In this document: positions 12,701 to 24,660 of the stretch, piece after piece
Layout: each line of letters begins with the position of its first letter
Numbering within the stretch: position 1 is the first letter of the stretch
Assembly: GCA_022496805.1 (NCBI GenBank)
Contig: CM040097.1
Span: forward strand, 23,612,072 to 23,676,071
Length of the DNA stretch: 64,000 bases
From: Pohlia nutans
Lineage: Eukaryota; Streptophyta; Bryopsida; Bryales; Mniaceae
Direction: 5' to 3'
Position numbers and translations under genes: made by a program
Notes under the pieces: generated by a model
Told to the model about the DNA's origin: nothing
What the model saw: the letters and a program-made list of their open reading frames with translations, nothing else
Databases searched by the model: none

Positions 12701-14050
12701 ACAGTTGGATTTATTATATTTTTTATTAATATTTTTATTTTAATATTCAAGGTTCTCTTTTGAAATTCATTAAAAAAACGAAAATTAACAAATTTTAATT
12801 AAATTTTTCTGTAATGAATTTGGAATAATGTGCACTAAGTGATGATATAATGTCTATTATTTGATTCTAATTATTTTGGAAAATCATTTTTAAGATCTCA
12901 TTTCTTGAACTAAGAATGAAACTTGACATAAACCACTTTTGTTATTTAAATAAAATTCACAATATCTTATTTTGAAGATCTATACTGTACAAATGTTAGT
13001 CAACTAGCACAAGAATCAAGAGAATTTTGGATGGATGAAAAACATCATCGTGTGTGGTGAAGGTATGCATCAGAAATCATTCATCGTCCAGAATATGATT
13101 AACCCTTTAACGTCTTGATTCAACACTGATTTCGAAGATGCGTTATAAAAGGTTTGATGAATAACAAAAATGTAGTTGATGTACAAAGCTAAGTTGTAAA
13201 TGTTAATGTGAAGACCACATCTGTACGGTCATTTTTTATGTTAATAAATTGTAATTAAAATTTCAAGATTTTCTTTTGAAATTTAATTAAAAATCCCAAA
13301 TTAATTAAAAAAATTAAAAAATTGTTGTGATGAATTTGGAATAACATGCACTATGAGATGGTATGATTTCCATTATTTGATTCTACTTATTTTGGAAGAT
13401 CATGTGGAAGGTCTTACTTTTTGAACTAAGAATGAAACTTGACATAAACCAATTCTGTCATTTAAAAAGAATATCACAATATCTTATTTTGAAGATCCAT
13501 ACTGTACAAATGATAGTCAACTAGCACAAGTACCAAGAGAAATTTGGATGGATGAGAAACTGTACAAGATGTAGTAAAGGGAAAGGTTACAATTTGTTTG
13601 TCGTTCATTATATGGACGCAGGCGTGTCAAAGGGTCAAGGGTTAAAATGTGTAGTGTTGGAGAAGATCATTAGCGTGCTAATACATTCTGTCAGTTTCCG
13701 CATGAAGGAAGAAGGAATGTTGAGGCAGCCAGATGGGAGTCCTAGCAATGGGTTGGAAATGGGTGCATTTGCTGTCATTGTCTGTTTATTAATAAAATTG
13801 TGGAGGAATTGTATTGGGTTCTCCGTCACTAGAGCTGACTTAATATTTGGGGCCTTATTTTATTTGTAAAGGCTCAGCTGCTAATGAAGAAGTAGTGGGT
13901 CGAATGACGAATGGCAGGAACCAAAACACGCAGGAGGATACAACAATGAACCCAGATGCCATAGCTGAGGTTTATTGGCAGGTCCATAAGCAACACAGAA
14001 GTGCCTGGACACAGGAGCTTGACCTACGCCCATTTTCAGAGAAGTTCTAA
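9798..14050 (+). CDS. Atypical short-chain dehydrogenase/reductase, 285 aa, six exons
   Basis: Exons 9798-10026, 11098-11240, 11440-11559, 11669-11762, 12268-12360 and 13872-14050 join with consistent phases into a 285-residue protein, the usual SDR length. Seen directly: a Rossmann start with glycine-rich GVGPGLGAAIARRFA (residues about 57-72), an acidic strand IRIDCSD, a catalytic-type serine in TGATAS, KFALRALAQSLARE, and the C-terminal block SAWTQELDLRPF. The family uses NAD(P)H to reduce or oxidise small molecules; the substrate is unknown. The usual YxxxK tyrosine is absent (ACGK precedes FALRAL, with isoleucine at the Tyr position), so chemistry may differ. The ATG at 9798 is the first in frame below the TATA tract. 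The exon 5 donor (GTCGAA at 12361) is non-optimal but is the one that keeps phase; an AG|GTGCAG alternative at 12374 breaks it. The last intron holds piggyBac-like copies. Confidence 0.85.
11838..11865. repeat. (TG)n microsatellite in dehydrogenase intron 4
   Basis: About 14 TG dinucleotides between exons 4 and 5. Confidence 0.85.
12400..13098. mobile_element. piggyBac-like non-autonomous element in dehydrogenase intron 5
   Basis: Begins CCCCTAAGCGTC after TTAA (12396-12399). Its right part (catcgtccagaatatga) abuts the TTAA at 13099-13102 shared with the next copy, without a clear GGGG end, so the right terminus is degraded or was replaced by the second insertion. Confidence 0.5.
13103..13640. 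mobile_element. piggyBac-like non-autonomous element, second copy in intron 5
   Basis: TTAA at 13099-13102, left end CCCTTTAACGTC. The right end is GTCAAAGGG then TCAAGGG and TTAA (13641-13644), so the true edge is either 13633 or 13640. Internal sequence matches 4922-5465 and 31249-32078. Confidence 0.65.
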
Positions 14051-14869
14051 ATGTAAGGTGGAGATGCGGTCAAATTGGGGATCACCCAATAATTTCGTAG
14101 GTCAGGTCAGGTCAGGTGTTAAAGAGTGTCAGTTAATGATGTAAATCCTGTTCCAAATTTAATACGTTGGGTCTACATCAACTGCAATCTGGCCTTTTAG
14201 ACAACTTCTTCGGTTTTCCCTTTCTGCCCTTCATAATGTACAGTGTTCCACGTTCCAGAGTCTATGCTTTGTTGGCACTTGCATTGTTTCTTTACAGTGC
14301 CGGTTGCAGAACCTGCACAGTTCAATCCGGTCCATGCTTTTATTGAAGTTTGGGCAGGTCATTGTGAAGGCAATATACCGGTATGTTGGAAAATTCTGAA
14401 TTTGTTTGTATTCATGTGGTTTTAGAATTAGTTTTGAGGTGCACCGAGTCTCACAAGATTTTGATTTTCATGTTATACTCCATGTGTTTTCTTTTGAAGT
14501 GGGAATAGTTAACAACCACTACAATTATGATGCCTTTTGATGAGTTTTTTCATAGATTTTCAACTAAGATTTAAACATGTAGTGACCAATAACTGTTGAT
14601 TATTTCCATTCAAAAAGCCATGCCATACTCATGAGTACCCAAAATTGTGAGCATGAAAGTTGCAGTATATGACATCTTTGACAATGTAAAATGAAATACT
14701 ATTCTAATGTACTCAATTTTTTATACATTATTCATTTGCTAACTCACCTTGAGTTTGAATAAGATACCATGAACTTTGCTTTAATAGACTCTTATTCATT
14801 TATTCCAAATAGTTATAAGGTTTGAAAATTTTTAGTGGTCTCATTAGATGCGTTAGAGCTTGGTAGTCT
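14051..14869. other. 3' flank of the dehydrogenase gene; one possible stray exon
   Basis: Probably 3' UTR at first, including a GTCAG tandem at 14101-14116. A frame bracketed by an acceptor-like TTTACAG (ends near 14297) and a donor-like CCG|GTATG near 14380 reads PVAEPAQFNPVHAF; it could be an exon of an unrecognised transcript. The rest shows nothing. Confidence 0.3.
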
Positions 14870-14873
14870 TTAA

Positions 14874-15392
14874 TCCCTCAAAGCTCGAGGGGTGTTGGAC
14901 AAAACATATACTGTATGTGTTATAATAAGTTCAGTCCAATAAACAAAAGGTAGGGCATCGTTTCTACAAGTTATACATACGGTCAAACTTCCAAAAGAAG
15001 ACTTTAGAAAATTTTCTAATGAATTTAAAAGCATTACCCTATGAAAAACTGTATAAACTATAATTTTCACTTTTAGAATTTAAAATTTAGCATGATTAGT
15101 TAAAATTGGTTTATTTATTGTAAACTTCCAAAAACAAAAGAAATGATGGAGGAACATCATTACTTTCTCCAAATAACAAATTTTATACACTACAACAATG
15201 TTGAGGTGATTCATGTTGAAACATTCTCCCGCGTGGAGTAACTCAGATTGACATAATTCAAATTGTGTTGGAAAGTAAACTTGATGTAGTATTTTCAGAT
15301 ATTTTTTATTTTTTCAAAACATATATTTTTGTTTGGGGTAGCCCGTCACATTTGTACATCGACCAAAAAATGGTTGTTTCAGCGTAGAGGGG
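14874..15392. mobile_element. piggyBac-like non-autonomous element (519 bp)
   Basis: TTAA 14870-14873, left end TCCCTCAAAGC. Right end GCGTAGAGGGG, then TTAA 15393-15396, which also serves as the left site of the next element. Confidence 0.65.
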
Positions 15393-15396
15393 TTAA

Positions 15397-16453
15397 CCCC
15401 TAATTGCCTAATCGACCATATATGGTCGATCCAAAATTTCAGAGTTTAAAACAAGTTCAGCCCACTTTAACCCCTAAACGCCCAAACGACCATTGTCTGG
15501 TCGCTGCTTGAATTTAACGGGCTGCTCGGAACAAAAAAATATTTTTTTGAAAAATAAAAAATATTTTAAAATACTACATCAAGTCTACTTTCAAACCCAA
15601 TTTGAATTATATCAATCCGAGTGAAACTCCACCCGGGAGAATTTTCCAAAGTGAATCACTTCAACATTGTCTTAGTGTTACAAAATTTTCTATTTGGGGA
15701 AAGTAATGATGTTCCCTCCATCATTTTCTTTTGCTTTTTTGAAGTTTACAATAGATAAACCAAATTCAACCAATCATGCTAAATTTTAAACTCTAAAAAT
15801 GAAAATTAGAATTTATACAAATTTTCAAAGGTTAATGCTTTTAAATTCTTTAAAAAAAGATCTAAAGTTATTTTTGGAAGTTTGACCGTACTGATAATTT
15901 GTAGAGATGATGCCCTACATTTTGTCTATTGAACCAAACTTCATCAAACATATGGAAGGCACATATTATAACACATCTATGTTTTGTCCAATATCCCTCA
16001 GGCTTTTAGGGGTTAAACGTCTATAACTTTTGCAAAAATAACTTCCTCTAAAGCCTACTTTTACTGAATTTCCTCTAAAACCCTCAAAGTGACAGCATCT
16101 CAAATTGTCACAATTTTGAAAATCTGCCCGGAATGGAATCTTTAAGTTTTTTATCAAATAAGATTAGTTCTAACATGAACAAGGTAAACACCATATAAAA
16201 GCAATGTTTTTAACCTATCATACTTGATTCCAAGTCAAAATGACCAAACATGTATTTTTTAATGAATTTTCAAAGAAAATTCTTATAAATTGATTATAAA
16301 GTAATTCATAGCATTTTACCAAAATTTAACCTTATGGATGTTGTCTTATTGTTGTGCTCTACATATGTTTAAAAATTGAAGCTCATAAAAGTTGAGTAAG
16401 ATGGACATTATGACACATTTAGCATTTCAAGAAAACCCTTGGGCACTTAGGGG
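15397..16453. mobile_element. piggyBac-like element carrying a nested copy (outer 1,057 bp)
   Basis: Left end CCCCTAATTGCC after TTAA 15393-15396. Right end GGCACTTAGGGG before TTAA 16454-16457. It contains the complete element 15471-16012, so the outer element was inserted first. Confidence 0.65.
15471..16012. mobile_element. piggyBac-like element nested in the preceding one (542 bp)
   Basis: TTAA at 15467-15470 and 16013-16016, left end CCCCTAAACGCC, right end GGCTTTTAGGGG. Both target sites are intact. Confidence 0.75.
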
Positions 16454-16457
16454 TTAA

Positions 16458-19190
16458 CAAGATGCATGACTCAATTTGACAAGATGTTCATTTCATATAT
16501 TTAGCATTTATTGAGAGACTTTGTAATGAGTGGCGGTATAAAGGGAAGCAAGAGATTTTGGCTAAATTAGATTATCCTTCAATTCTTCTCTAATTGGATG
16601 AGCCCACAACTCATGGCATGCAATCCATGTGAGCTGGACAAAAGTTCCTTTTGAGGTGCCCAATTAATCTCATTGGCTTAAATATTTTGGCAAGCTTTCC
16701 CGAAGTGTTGAAACTGCCTTTCAACATTGAGGTTTTCCACTTTGAAAAATTCCCTTAAATAGAGTTTTGATCATATGAATACAATTCCAATTGCAGTGGA
16801 AAAAAGACTCATTTACCTATTATATCATGTTTTTTTTAATTTTGAAAAAAAGGTATTTATTTTGGGCATGGACAACCTGGGAAAATGGGCAGCGACCCAA
16901 AAATGATCTCTTGGGAGCTGAGGAGTTAACTTGGATTGACATAATTCAAATTGCGTTCGAAAGTAAACTCGATGTAGTGTTTTAAAATATTCATTATTTT
17001 TTCAAAAATTATTTCTTTTAATTCTGAGCAGACTGTCAAAACCGATAATGACAAGAAAATGGTTGTTTGAGCGTCTAGGGGTTAAACTCAAGGAAAACAT
17101 CTATTTTGATGGCAAAAAAAGTTTTCCTTGAGTTTAGAAACCACCAAACTCTTATGCACTTAATAATGAGAGACCACCGAGTTCTTCCATGCCTTATAAC
17201 TATTTGGAGTGAACAAATAAGAGTATATTAAAAAAAAATTCATTGTATCTTATTCAAACTCAAGGTGAGTTGGCAGATAACTGTATTGTATCAACAACTT
17301 GTAAAAGTTGGAAGACATGTATTTTAGAAGACAAATTCTATAAAATAGAATACAAACTTTTTTTTTTAGCCCTTTGCAATTATAGTATTCATTTTTCAAA
17401 TCGGACTTATACAAACATGTGTCTTGCAACTTTTGCAACTTGATGATATGTTTCTGTGATGAATCCAATTATTGTTTCAAATCATAGTACTGTAGTGTAG
17501 CGTGTAACAAATAAATAAATAAATAAATAAACAAATAAATAAAAATTAAAAAATTAAAAAAATTAAAAAAATAATACATAAAAAAAGAAAAAGAAAAGAA
17601 AAAGAAAAAAGAAAAAAGAAAATGTCAATGAGGCAGCAACAACACTACCGTAGAACTAGAAGCACCTGAAGTGGCACCTTAACAGAGACCTAAACTTGAA
17701 AATTGGAATTCGCAGTAACTTGGAAATGCAGTCTGAATTGAATTCCAGCATGAAAGAGGTACAATGGGGCTAAGGAGCCAAGAGAGCAAATTTTCATGAG
17801 TCCATACAAATTCTCCTTACTTGAGCTTATACTGGTTTCCCGGGGTGCACTCTACATTATGTTTGAGAATCACATGCGTTCATGACCCCTTCTAAAAACC
17901 CCCTCGTATACAACAGGTTATATGTCTAAATACCTTCGTATATTGATATATTCCAGTTTAAATATATGTTTAATGTAAGTATACTTGAATACTTTCAATT
18001 CTAATTGTGTTTATTGTATGTATACGTAATACAGCGGTGTTCAAATTAATACCTCTTCAACGACCTTACTTCTGTACATGTTTAGTACAGTGCAGCCCCC
18101 GGGACCGGTTTATGGTTCCCATATGACTGTTCATAAGGCTATTCAAGCTGGCAGTTGATCTGAATTCCACATTGACCCACACAGTAGAGTTGCTCAGAAT
18201 CTTCCATGGTCTGAATTTATCGGAGGGCATACATACAATGTGGCCAGATTCTCATGGAGGGACGAAGATGATGATTGTCCGATTGAATCACTACCAGTGT
18301 GCAATCAGTGTGAGTAATCAGGCAGCCTAAGAATTGTAAGAAGGAGTTCCAACAAGGAAGGCGTGTGTAGGAAAATAATCAATGGACAATCCGGGAGGAT
18401 CAATAACGACCCAATTGTGAGAACCAACAAACGACGGCAAGAAGTAGATTTCCTCACAACTACAGACTGTAGTTGATGTACTGTTAGTACTAGTTACCAG
18501 AGGAGACTAGTATCAGTGTGCCCTTGTGAAGAAGAAGAAGAAGCAGAAGAAGTGGAGAAGAGAAAAAGGTAACTTACACAAGGAGGAGCGGAATGGGCTC
18601 GAGATGTAACACTGTTTGTCATCAAACACTCACGAAGTCGACGATACATAAAATCATGCATGCGGAGAGAGAGAGAGAGAAGACTAGACTCGTCACCCCA
18701 GTTCTGGGATTTTTCAGGCTTTTCAAGTCAAGACAGTACTGTGTATAGATTTCGTCAAGCCCATTTAATAATTTTGTACGTTCATTCCATAAACATGGAC
18801 ATGTTGACAAAATTTTTTGACCGGGAGGGAGGGTTCTTTGTGCTGCATGCACAACTGACTGAACCAGAGAGAGTCAAATTAGTATGAGAACATAGTTCCA
18901 ATCTGACACAAGCTACGACTACGGGAAAGACGATCAACGATTACAAGCAAGCACTTGCATGCGAGAGAGATCGCACATGGAATCATGATCCCATGAATCT
19001 TGAACCCTACCGGTTCAAGAACCCTACCGTAAATACAATAAAGAAAGTGTGTGTATCTACAACAAGTTGAAGTAAAGGAGATAATACAGACAGCCGTAAG
19101 CATAGAGCAAAGCTCCAATCTTAGGAAGTCACGCCTCACCTGTACCCATGCCACCCCAACATACAACAATAAGTTAGAGGACGTACAGCA
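16458..19190. other. AT-rich, no gene seen; simple repeats
   Basis: A further piggyBac-like right end (GCGTCTAGGGG then TTAA 17082-17085) lacks a clear partner. An AAAT tetranucleotide run lies at about 17507-17545, followed by AAAAG runs to about 17620, and a GAA run lies at about 18527-18550. No ORF with a recognisable domain and no RNA gene was found. Confidence 0.45.
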
Positions 19191-19217
19191 AAGGCAATAT
19201 TCATTAAAATGACACAA
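19191..19217 (+). repeat. Left terminal inverted repeat of the giant transposon
   Basis: Begins AAGGCAATATTCATTAAAAT and is identical over 27 bases to the inverse of 43177-43203. TSD AGCA lies just outside. Confidence 0.9.
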
Positions 19218-19300
19218 TTTGCAGTCTCATTTTAATTATGACCCCAAGTGTGGAAGATAATAAGCGTTCATTATATTGAGACAACTCATTAAATTGAGAC
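19202..19300. repeat. Left subterminal repeats
   Basis: CATTAAAATGACAC (19202-19215), inverse GTCTCATTTTAATT (19224-19237), CATTATATTGAGAC (19269-19282) and CATTAAATTGAGAC (19287-19300). The last recurs exactly inverted at 42997-43010. Subterminal repeats of this sort bind transposases in other families. Confidence 0.7.
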
Positions 19301-19781
19301 TTAACTACGTTGGATCACTCATATTCATCTATACAATTAAGAGTAGTCATTTAATATTGTTGAAGTCCAGACATCTATGTTGCATTTCTCTGCTCAACAT
19401 TGGGACTGCTGACCCAACGATTAAGGCTACACAACCATCCTCAATGCTGGTACGAAGCTGTACTAAGGCAATTATAATATTCTTGTCTCAACCAACAAAG
19501 ACTTAATCAAATGGAATGACACTTTCCATTGAGGTCCTAAATCAATTGAGCTATCAATGAAAAAAATGGTCCTACCATTCATACATGCAATGTAATAGCA
19601 ATACCAATATACAAAATTCGAAATCCATAGTGCATAGGCACCTCGGTAAATTTCAATAAATGTAATAGAATGTTCTACAATAACGACATCGCCATTGTAA
19701 TACTACAAACCCGTTTACATCTAGATCCACACACTACATGAATCACTACAAATCCCTACTACACATACGCCTAGATACAAA
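19218..19781. other. Left subterminal non-coding region of the giant transposon
   Basis: Between the left TIR and the stop codon of the DUF7869-like gene. Apart from the subterminal repeats, a partial TIR-like AAGGCAATTATAATATTC lies near 19466. No coding signal was seen. Confidence 0.5.
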
Positions 19782-22676
19782 TCATTCACGAGGCGGTGAT
19801 GCCTCACTCACGGAATCTGATACATAGGAGTCTATAGATGCTTTGATGATGTTGATTTGTGTTTGAGGAATTTTAATCCTTGGATCGGAAGTCTCTTTTC
19901 TTGTATACGGCTTCCACGCTGTTATGATACAATCTGTATGGGACCAATTTGGTTGGAAACATCTATCCTCCCGCCAAGAATTCCCCTCTTTTGTATCCCA
20001 ACCGCAATAAGTGTCCATATCAATGTGTTGCCGTGAAGCAGGTGTCCAATACTGCATCTGAATTAAATTCACATGTCCAGGATCTGGACTGGGATTCGTC
20101 AAGGCCTTAGCCAGCCAAAATGGTCGGCAGTCATCATTAGCAGGGCGCACTGCGAGGAAATAGCCAGCGTACACATCACGACCAACGCAAAATGAAGGGG
20201 CTGGACGGTCACGCCTACGACCAACGAAGGGAGCATCCTCGGCAAACTCCTCACGGATTGTCCCATCGTCCAGAAATTAGTCCTCAATTTCGGGTGCGAA
20301 TCTCGAAGATGGCCAAAATCCATTCTACAAAGTCTCCCGCGCCGGAACTGGCGTGGTTAGAGCAGATTTCACCCCGCGCCTGTAGTATTTGAGGGGCTCA
20401 TTCATCCTCCTGAATTCTCCAGACAAATCTTCATTAGCCATAGTGCCCCATAGAGCGATGAATCCATCGAGGCCTTTGCAAATCTCATCGAGGCCTTTGC
20501 AAATCTCATCAAGGCATCGCATCTGATTTGGGGCCAGTGGGCGAGGCTCTCCACTCGGCACCATTGGCCGTCCATCTGCAGTCTCCTTCCACAAGCGAAT
20601 TCCCCCACCCTCCTTTGGCAACCAGTTGCTGTCTGTACAAAGAATTTTGTACTGCATTAAAGGCCACCCGTTGGAATCTTTATAGAACTTGAACTGCTGA
20701 GCATTGGTATGACCTTGCAAAGCGTCATTACCCGTGCACAAGTACCCTTCAACAAACCCTTTGAAGTTTGGAACTTCCTCAATAAGGTGCGGAATAACAG
20801 GCTGAGATTCAGCATCCATGAAGGACTTCATGAGCTTGGGAATCGTGGGGTAGTCGTTTTCCCTCAATCTACGGCTCCATCGACCAAAGAGGGCATTGAT
20901 GTCATCATGAGTATGCCCCACGATGAGAAAATTGATGAATATCTCACGGAAGACGCCTTTGTGCACAAGGAGGGAGCAAAATGCAAAGACCCATCGATTC
21001 TTGTTGTCTCCATACGCGTTATCAAGTTGAAGAGTTAAAGTTGGAGGGAGTGGTTCCGCGATGACCGGATCCCGTGGAGGAGGAGGGAGGGATTCCAAGC
21101 AAATCTCCGAACCTTGCAACAAGGCCTTAGAGAGATCAAAAGACCTACCCCCAGTGAACAAATCCCGCGTTGAATACTTCGGCGGCTTCTCGAGATCCCG
21201 TAGTAATTGTGCAATTGAACCCACGGTATGATTCGAATCACTCGGGTAAATGTCTAGGCCATAATGTGCATATCTAATGTCTCCATGGCCATGCGCAATC
21301 ATTCCAGTGACCGCAATTGGCAACTTCATGAAGGAATCTACTGCCTTGCTCTTGTGAGAATAATGAGGCGAGGCCGTCTTCGAGTGGTCCATTTTGTCAT
21401 GGATTACAGTAAGCAGTTTGTCAGGGTATTTCTCGGACTGATCCCTATTACCATAATAGAGCTCTTTGTGAGCCCTTTGTTCACTTATGTGCGCCTTGAG
21501 TTTCGTAGTCCATAGAAGGGACGAACGAGATCCTGGCGTGCAAGCAGAACGGAGCTGTTTAATCCTATCGCAAGTCCCACATCGAGAAAAACTATCCCCA
21601 CGAGGCTTTGGTGCGAATTCAGGAAAAGACTCACTCCGAATTCTACTCAGTCCGCTGGATGACACATTCGGCAAATCAAAGCGTGCGTTGACCTCGTTGA
21701 TCAAAGGCAATGTCTCGTTCCACCGAAAAGACTACGGCAAACACATGGATACGACTTTCTCACCAGACGGAAGTGTTTTGGACTTGTGAGGCATCTGATC
21801 TGCAGAATTCTCAAGCAGGGTCCGGAGAGTCGCAGTGGCTTGCAATGTTTGCAAGCGGGGCTTCTTCGTCCCGAGGTTACCATGTGGCTCCGGGCGCACA
21901 CCTGATTTCGCTCGACCCTTGTACCGATGGAATGTAGCTCGCGACACCGAATGAATGAGACACCATGCTGTAGGGCAAACTTCAATTCCTTCCAAGGTAA
22001 TCATTTCTTTCCCGCTTGCATCTCGGTGAATTTGACGGTGCATTTCGAGCAACAGATGCTTTCGGAAGTATACGTTACCCGTTATGTATAGTTGTGTGCG
22101 AAGGGCTCGGATCTTCGCCCGCGGAAACGGTTGTACGCAATTCAGAGGACAACAGACTTTACTCGACATAGAGTTAATCGACTGGGTAGAAAGTAAATAC
22201 TCCTTCTTGGGAGGGGTAGGGGGCTCTCTTCTCTCGCGAGAGGTCTCGTAAGGCCAAACTCCTTTCCGGACGCGCCTTCTGGAGGCATTCAACGCTGCAT
22301 GGTATATGGCAGTTTGCTCGTGATCGTACAAGCTGGCTCTGTTCAGGTAGACTCTTGAGATATGCCAAGATCGCATGGACTACATCCATACGGATGGAAC
22401 TTCCTCCTCAACGAGCGATTCTGCAATGTGAATCGCTACGCGATCATCGCCGAGAGGAGAACCGTCTGTGTCAAGCACGAGCTTCGGGTCAATGCTGTGG
22501 CAGATACCCTTTGCAACATCGATCCCATCCGCGTTGGTGATCGTAACGCACTTCGTGTTCCACGATGAACGTGGGACACCATCACATGCTGCCACTCCCG
22601 GCGGCAGGGTTGGCACCCTTATCTCGAAATCTGGATGAGCGTGCGTCTCCATTCTATCAAAAGACAGATCATGCAT
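19782..22676 (-). pseudogene. DUF7869-like transposon protein gene with four in-frame stops
   Basis: One frame of 965 codons runs from the ATG at 22676 to the TAA at 19782, broken only by TAG at 22382-22380, 21734-21732 and 20327-20325 and TAA at 20279-20277. Read past these, the frame stays protein-like. Seen: an N-terminal Cys-rich segment (KVCCPLNC), CSAW-like CPTAWCLIHSVS, HDKMDHSKTASP, LQLDNAYGDNKNRWVFAF, and FLIVGHTHDDINALFGRW. The Asp in DKMD, LDN with NKN, and GHTHDD are the spaced acidic and polar residues I associate with DUF7869-type proteins, which look like RNase H-fold transposases or integrases; that role is inferred. The C-terminal part has WLAKALTNPSPDPGHV and MDTYCGWDTKEG. 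Each stop could arise from CAG or CAA by C-to-T change. A 21-bp tandem duplication (LDEICKG twice) lies near 20465-20510. A palindrome array and probable 5'-UTR intron lie upstream. Confidence 0.75.
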
Positions 22677-22721
22677 CAGACAATAAGCGGTATGGTAAGG
22701 GTGTGAAAGGACTGCGATCTA

Positions 22722-24103
22722 ATATCCTCGAGTCGAGGATAATGCAGACGTATCTGAATAACGGACGCAATCCCTACAATTTACCACGGCTAAGACAAAT
22801 TAATAATGTGTCATTACGGGTCCAAACACAAGAATTCTCATCTCCACATGGTGGACTACCCCTAAACGTATCCTCGATTTGAGGATAACACTGCGACAGA
22901 CTCGACCGGGTCTCATTCCGCGTAGGGTCCGTACAAAGACCACTGAAAAGCTGATAATTTCCCTCTCTTCTCTAAGAGAAATCAGCGTCTATGTGTGTCA
23001 AAGTAAACATTATCCTCGAAACGAAGATATGGGTTCAGCATACTAATGATACCGTGCCTGATGTGATCGAACTGTTGCTTGAATGCTTAGGAGGACAAGA
23101 TGTTCCAACCGAGTTTATCCTCGACTCGAGGATAAGTAGTCCTGGAATGTTTCAGATCTTGTCTAATTTGAGATCTCACAAGCTCTAATTGATCAGACAA
23201 TGGTGTTGTGAACACATTATCTTCGACTCGAGGATAACAAGATATGTATAGGTCATGTAATGATGGGAACCGGTCGATTTATTCTCGAGTCGAAGATAAG
23301 TGGTGTGGACGCTTTGACGTAATTGGTACAGCTCTTCACCTTGTTGGCGAAATGAATTACCATCTAGTTAAGTCAATAAACCTATCTTCGACTCGAAGAT
23401 AACATTGTGCGACTGACTCAATTCATATCAGTCACCCAAGTGACTTATCCTCGAGTCGAAGATAAATGGGTCAGTCCCATTTGGTATATCAGAGCCTCTG
23501 TAGAAGTCGCTGGTATATTTGATCTTTCAGAATGAATTCTTATGAAAATCACTGGATATGTATAAGTCATGTAATATCGGGAACCGCTCTATTTATCCTC
23601 GAGTCGAAGATAAGTGGTCTGCACACTTCAATGCTATTGGTACAGCTCTTCACCTTGGCGGCCAATTGTATTACCTTCTGCTTATGTCAATGAACCTATC
23701 TTCAACTCGAAGATAACAATATGCGCGTGTCTTATTTTAAAATGAGTATCCCAAGTGACTTATCCTCGAGTCGAGGATAAATGGTTCAGTCCCATTTGGG
23801 ATATTAGAACCTCTGTAGATGTCGCTAGTATATTTGATCTTTCAAAAGGTATATCCACATCTTATCTTCGACCCGAAGATAAATGTTACTGCATGAATCG
23901 TGTCGTAGATTCAGTAGAACTTATCTTCGAGTCGAAGATAAAGGGTTCTGAGACTGAGGTGTCACGCTGTGTCAACCACCGCATTTCTTGTATAGGGTTT
24001 CTCATCGTATATCTACATTTTATCTTCGACTCGAAGATAATCCCCTCTGCATCACTCAGATGGTACCAAGGGACGACTGAACTTATCCTCGAGTCGAGGA
24101 TAA
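22722..24103. repeat. Array of 15 dyad repeats (21 bp) in the probable 5'-UTR intron of the DUF7869-like gene
   Basis: The unit is half-site TTATCYTCGA, one central C or G, then the inverted half-site TCGARGATAA. Copies start near 22722, 22870, 23010, 23115, 23217, 23279, 23382, 23445, 23593, 23696, 23760, 23862, 23921, 24020 and 24083. Spacing is irregular, about 40-150 bp. C/T at half-site position 6 is often matched between arms, but mixed copies occur (23010, 23217, 23445, 23593). The unit is odd in length, with a non-palindromic central base. It is unlike CRISPR because the spacers are unequal, partly duplicated and the repeats are short dyads. Confidence 0.9.
23240..23840. repeat. Imperfect tandem duplication, period about 314 bp, within the dyad array
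   Basis: The stretch from about 23240 recurs from about 23554 (shared blocks GTCATGTAAT, GGTACAGCTCTTCACCTTG, CAGTCCCATTTGG, GTATATTTGATCTTTCA). The three dyads 23279/23382/23445 reappear at 23593/23696/23760, a constant offset of 314-315 bp. Confidence 0.8.
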
Positions 24104-24319
24104 CACAACCAACACCGTCATGGCGACGGAAGACATGAACAGTTCAATTCAATAAAATCACGAGTTACAATATTAATGTGCAATCACCTCACTGCATTCG
24201 AATTTGCGTTGCCAACGTAAGCTTGGGTTGTAAGCAATGGCGGGCACAATTAAGAAGAACGCAAGAAAGAAATAGCTGCAATTTGCACCCCAACAATTTG
24301 CACGCCAGCACCTTAACTA

Positions 24320-24560
24320 TTCAACCACTGAAGGCATAATAACCACTGAACTACAGAATTCACGATTGAACTATAGAATTCACGACTGAACTACAGAATT
24401 CACCACTGAACTACAGATTCACCACTGAACTACACAATAAACCACTGAATGCAGAAAAATTCTGAATGCAGAATTAACCACTGAATGCAGAAAACCACTA
24501 TACTTCATAACTAACGACTGAATTGCAGAATTAACCATTGAATAGAACTACAGAATTGAG
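24320..24560. repeat. CACTGAACTACAGAATT minisatellite
   Basis: About ten degenerate tandem units of roughly 20 bp (ACCACTGAACTACAGAATTC and variants with GAATGCAGAA). It lies in the same putative intron as the dyad array. Confidence 0.75.
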
Positions 24561-24660
24561 CGCAATGCTAGAAAATCTGAAAACATGAACTTGTTGCACT
24601 CTACGACCTCTTAAAAACCCACTGCAGCAGAATGCGGCGAAAAAAAGCATCTGAACTTAC

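Noticed and set aside
20709..21038. Plus-strand frames opposite the DUF7869-like gene
   Set aside because: They are antisense shadows of the conserved minus-strand frame and have no recognisable domain.
19782..22676. Alternative genetic code (TAA/TAG as Gln)
   Set aside because: Host genes in the window use normal stops including TAA and TAG, and a TGA interrupts another element ORF, so decay is the simpler reading.
22722..24103. CRISPR array
   Set aside because: Repeats are short dyads with variable spacing, spacers are partly duplicated, there are no cas-like genes, and the setting is a eukaryotic intron.
23755..24138. 127-codon plus-strand frame through the dyad array
   Set aside because: Its length comes from dyads lacking stops in that frame. 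Composition is repetitive and no domain is seen.
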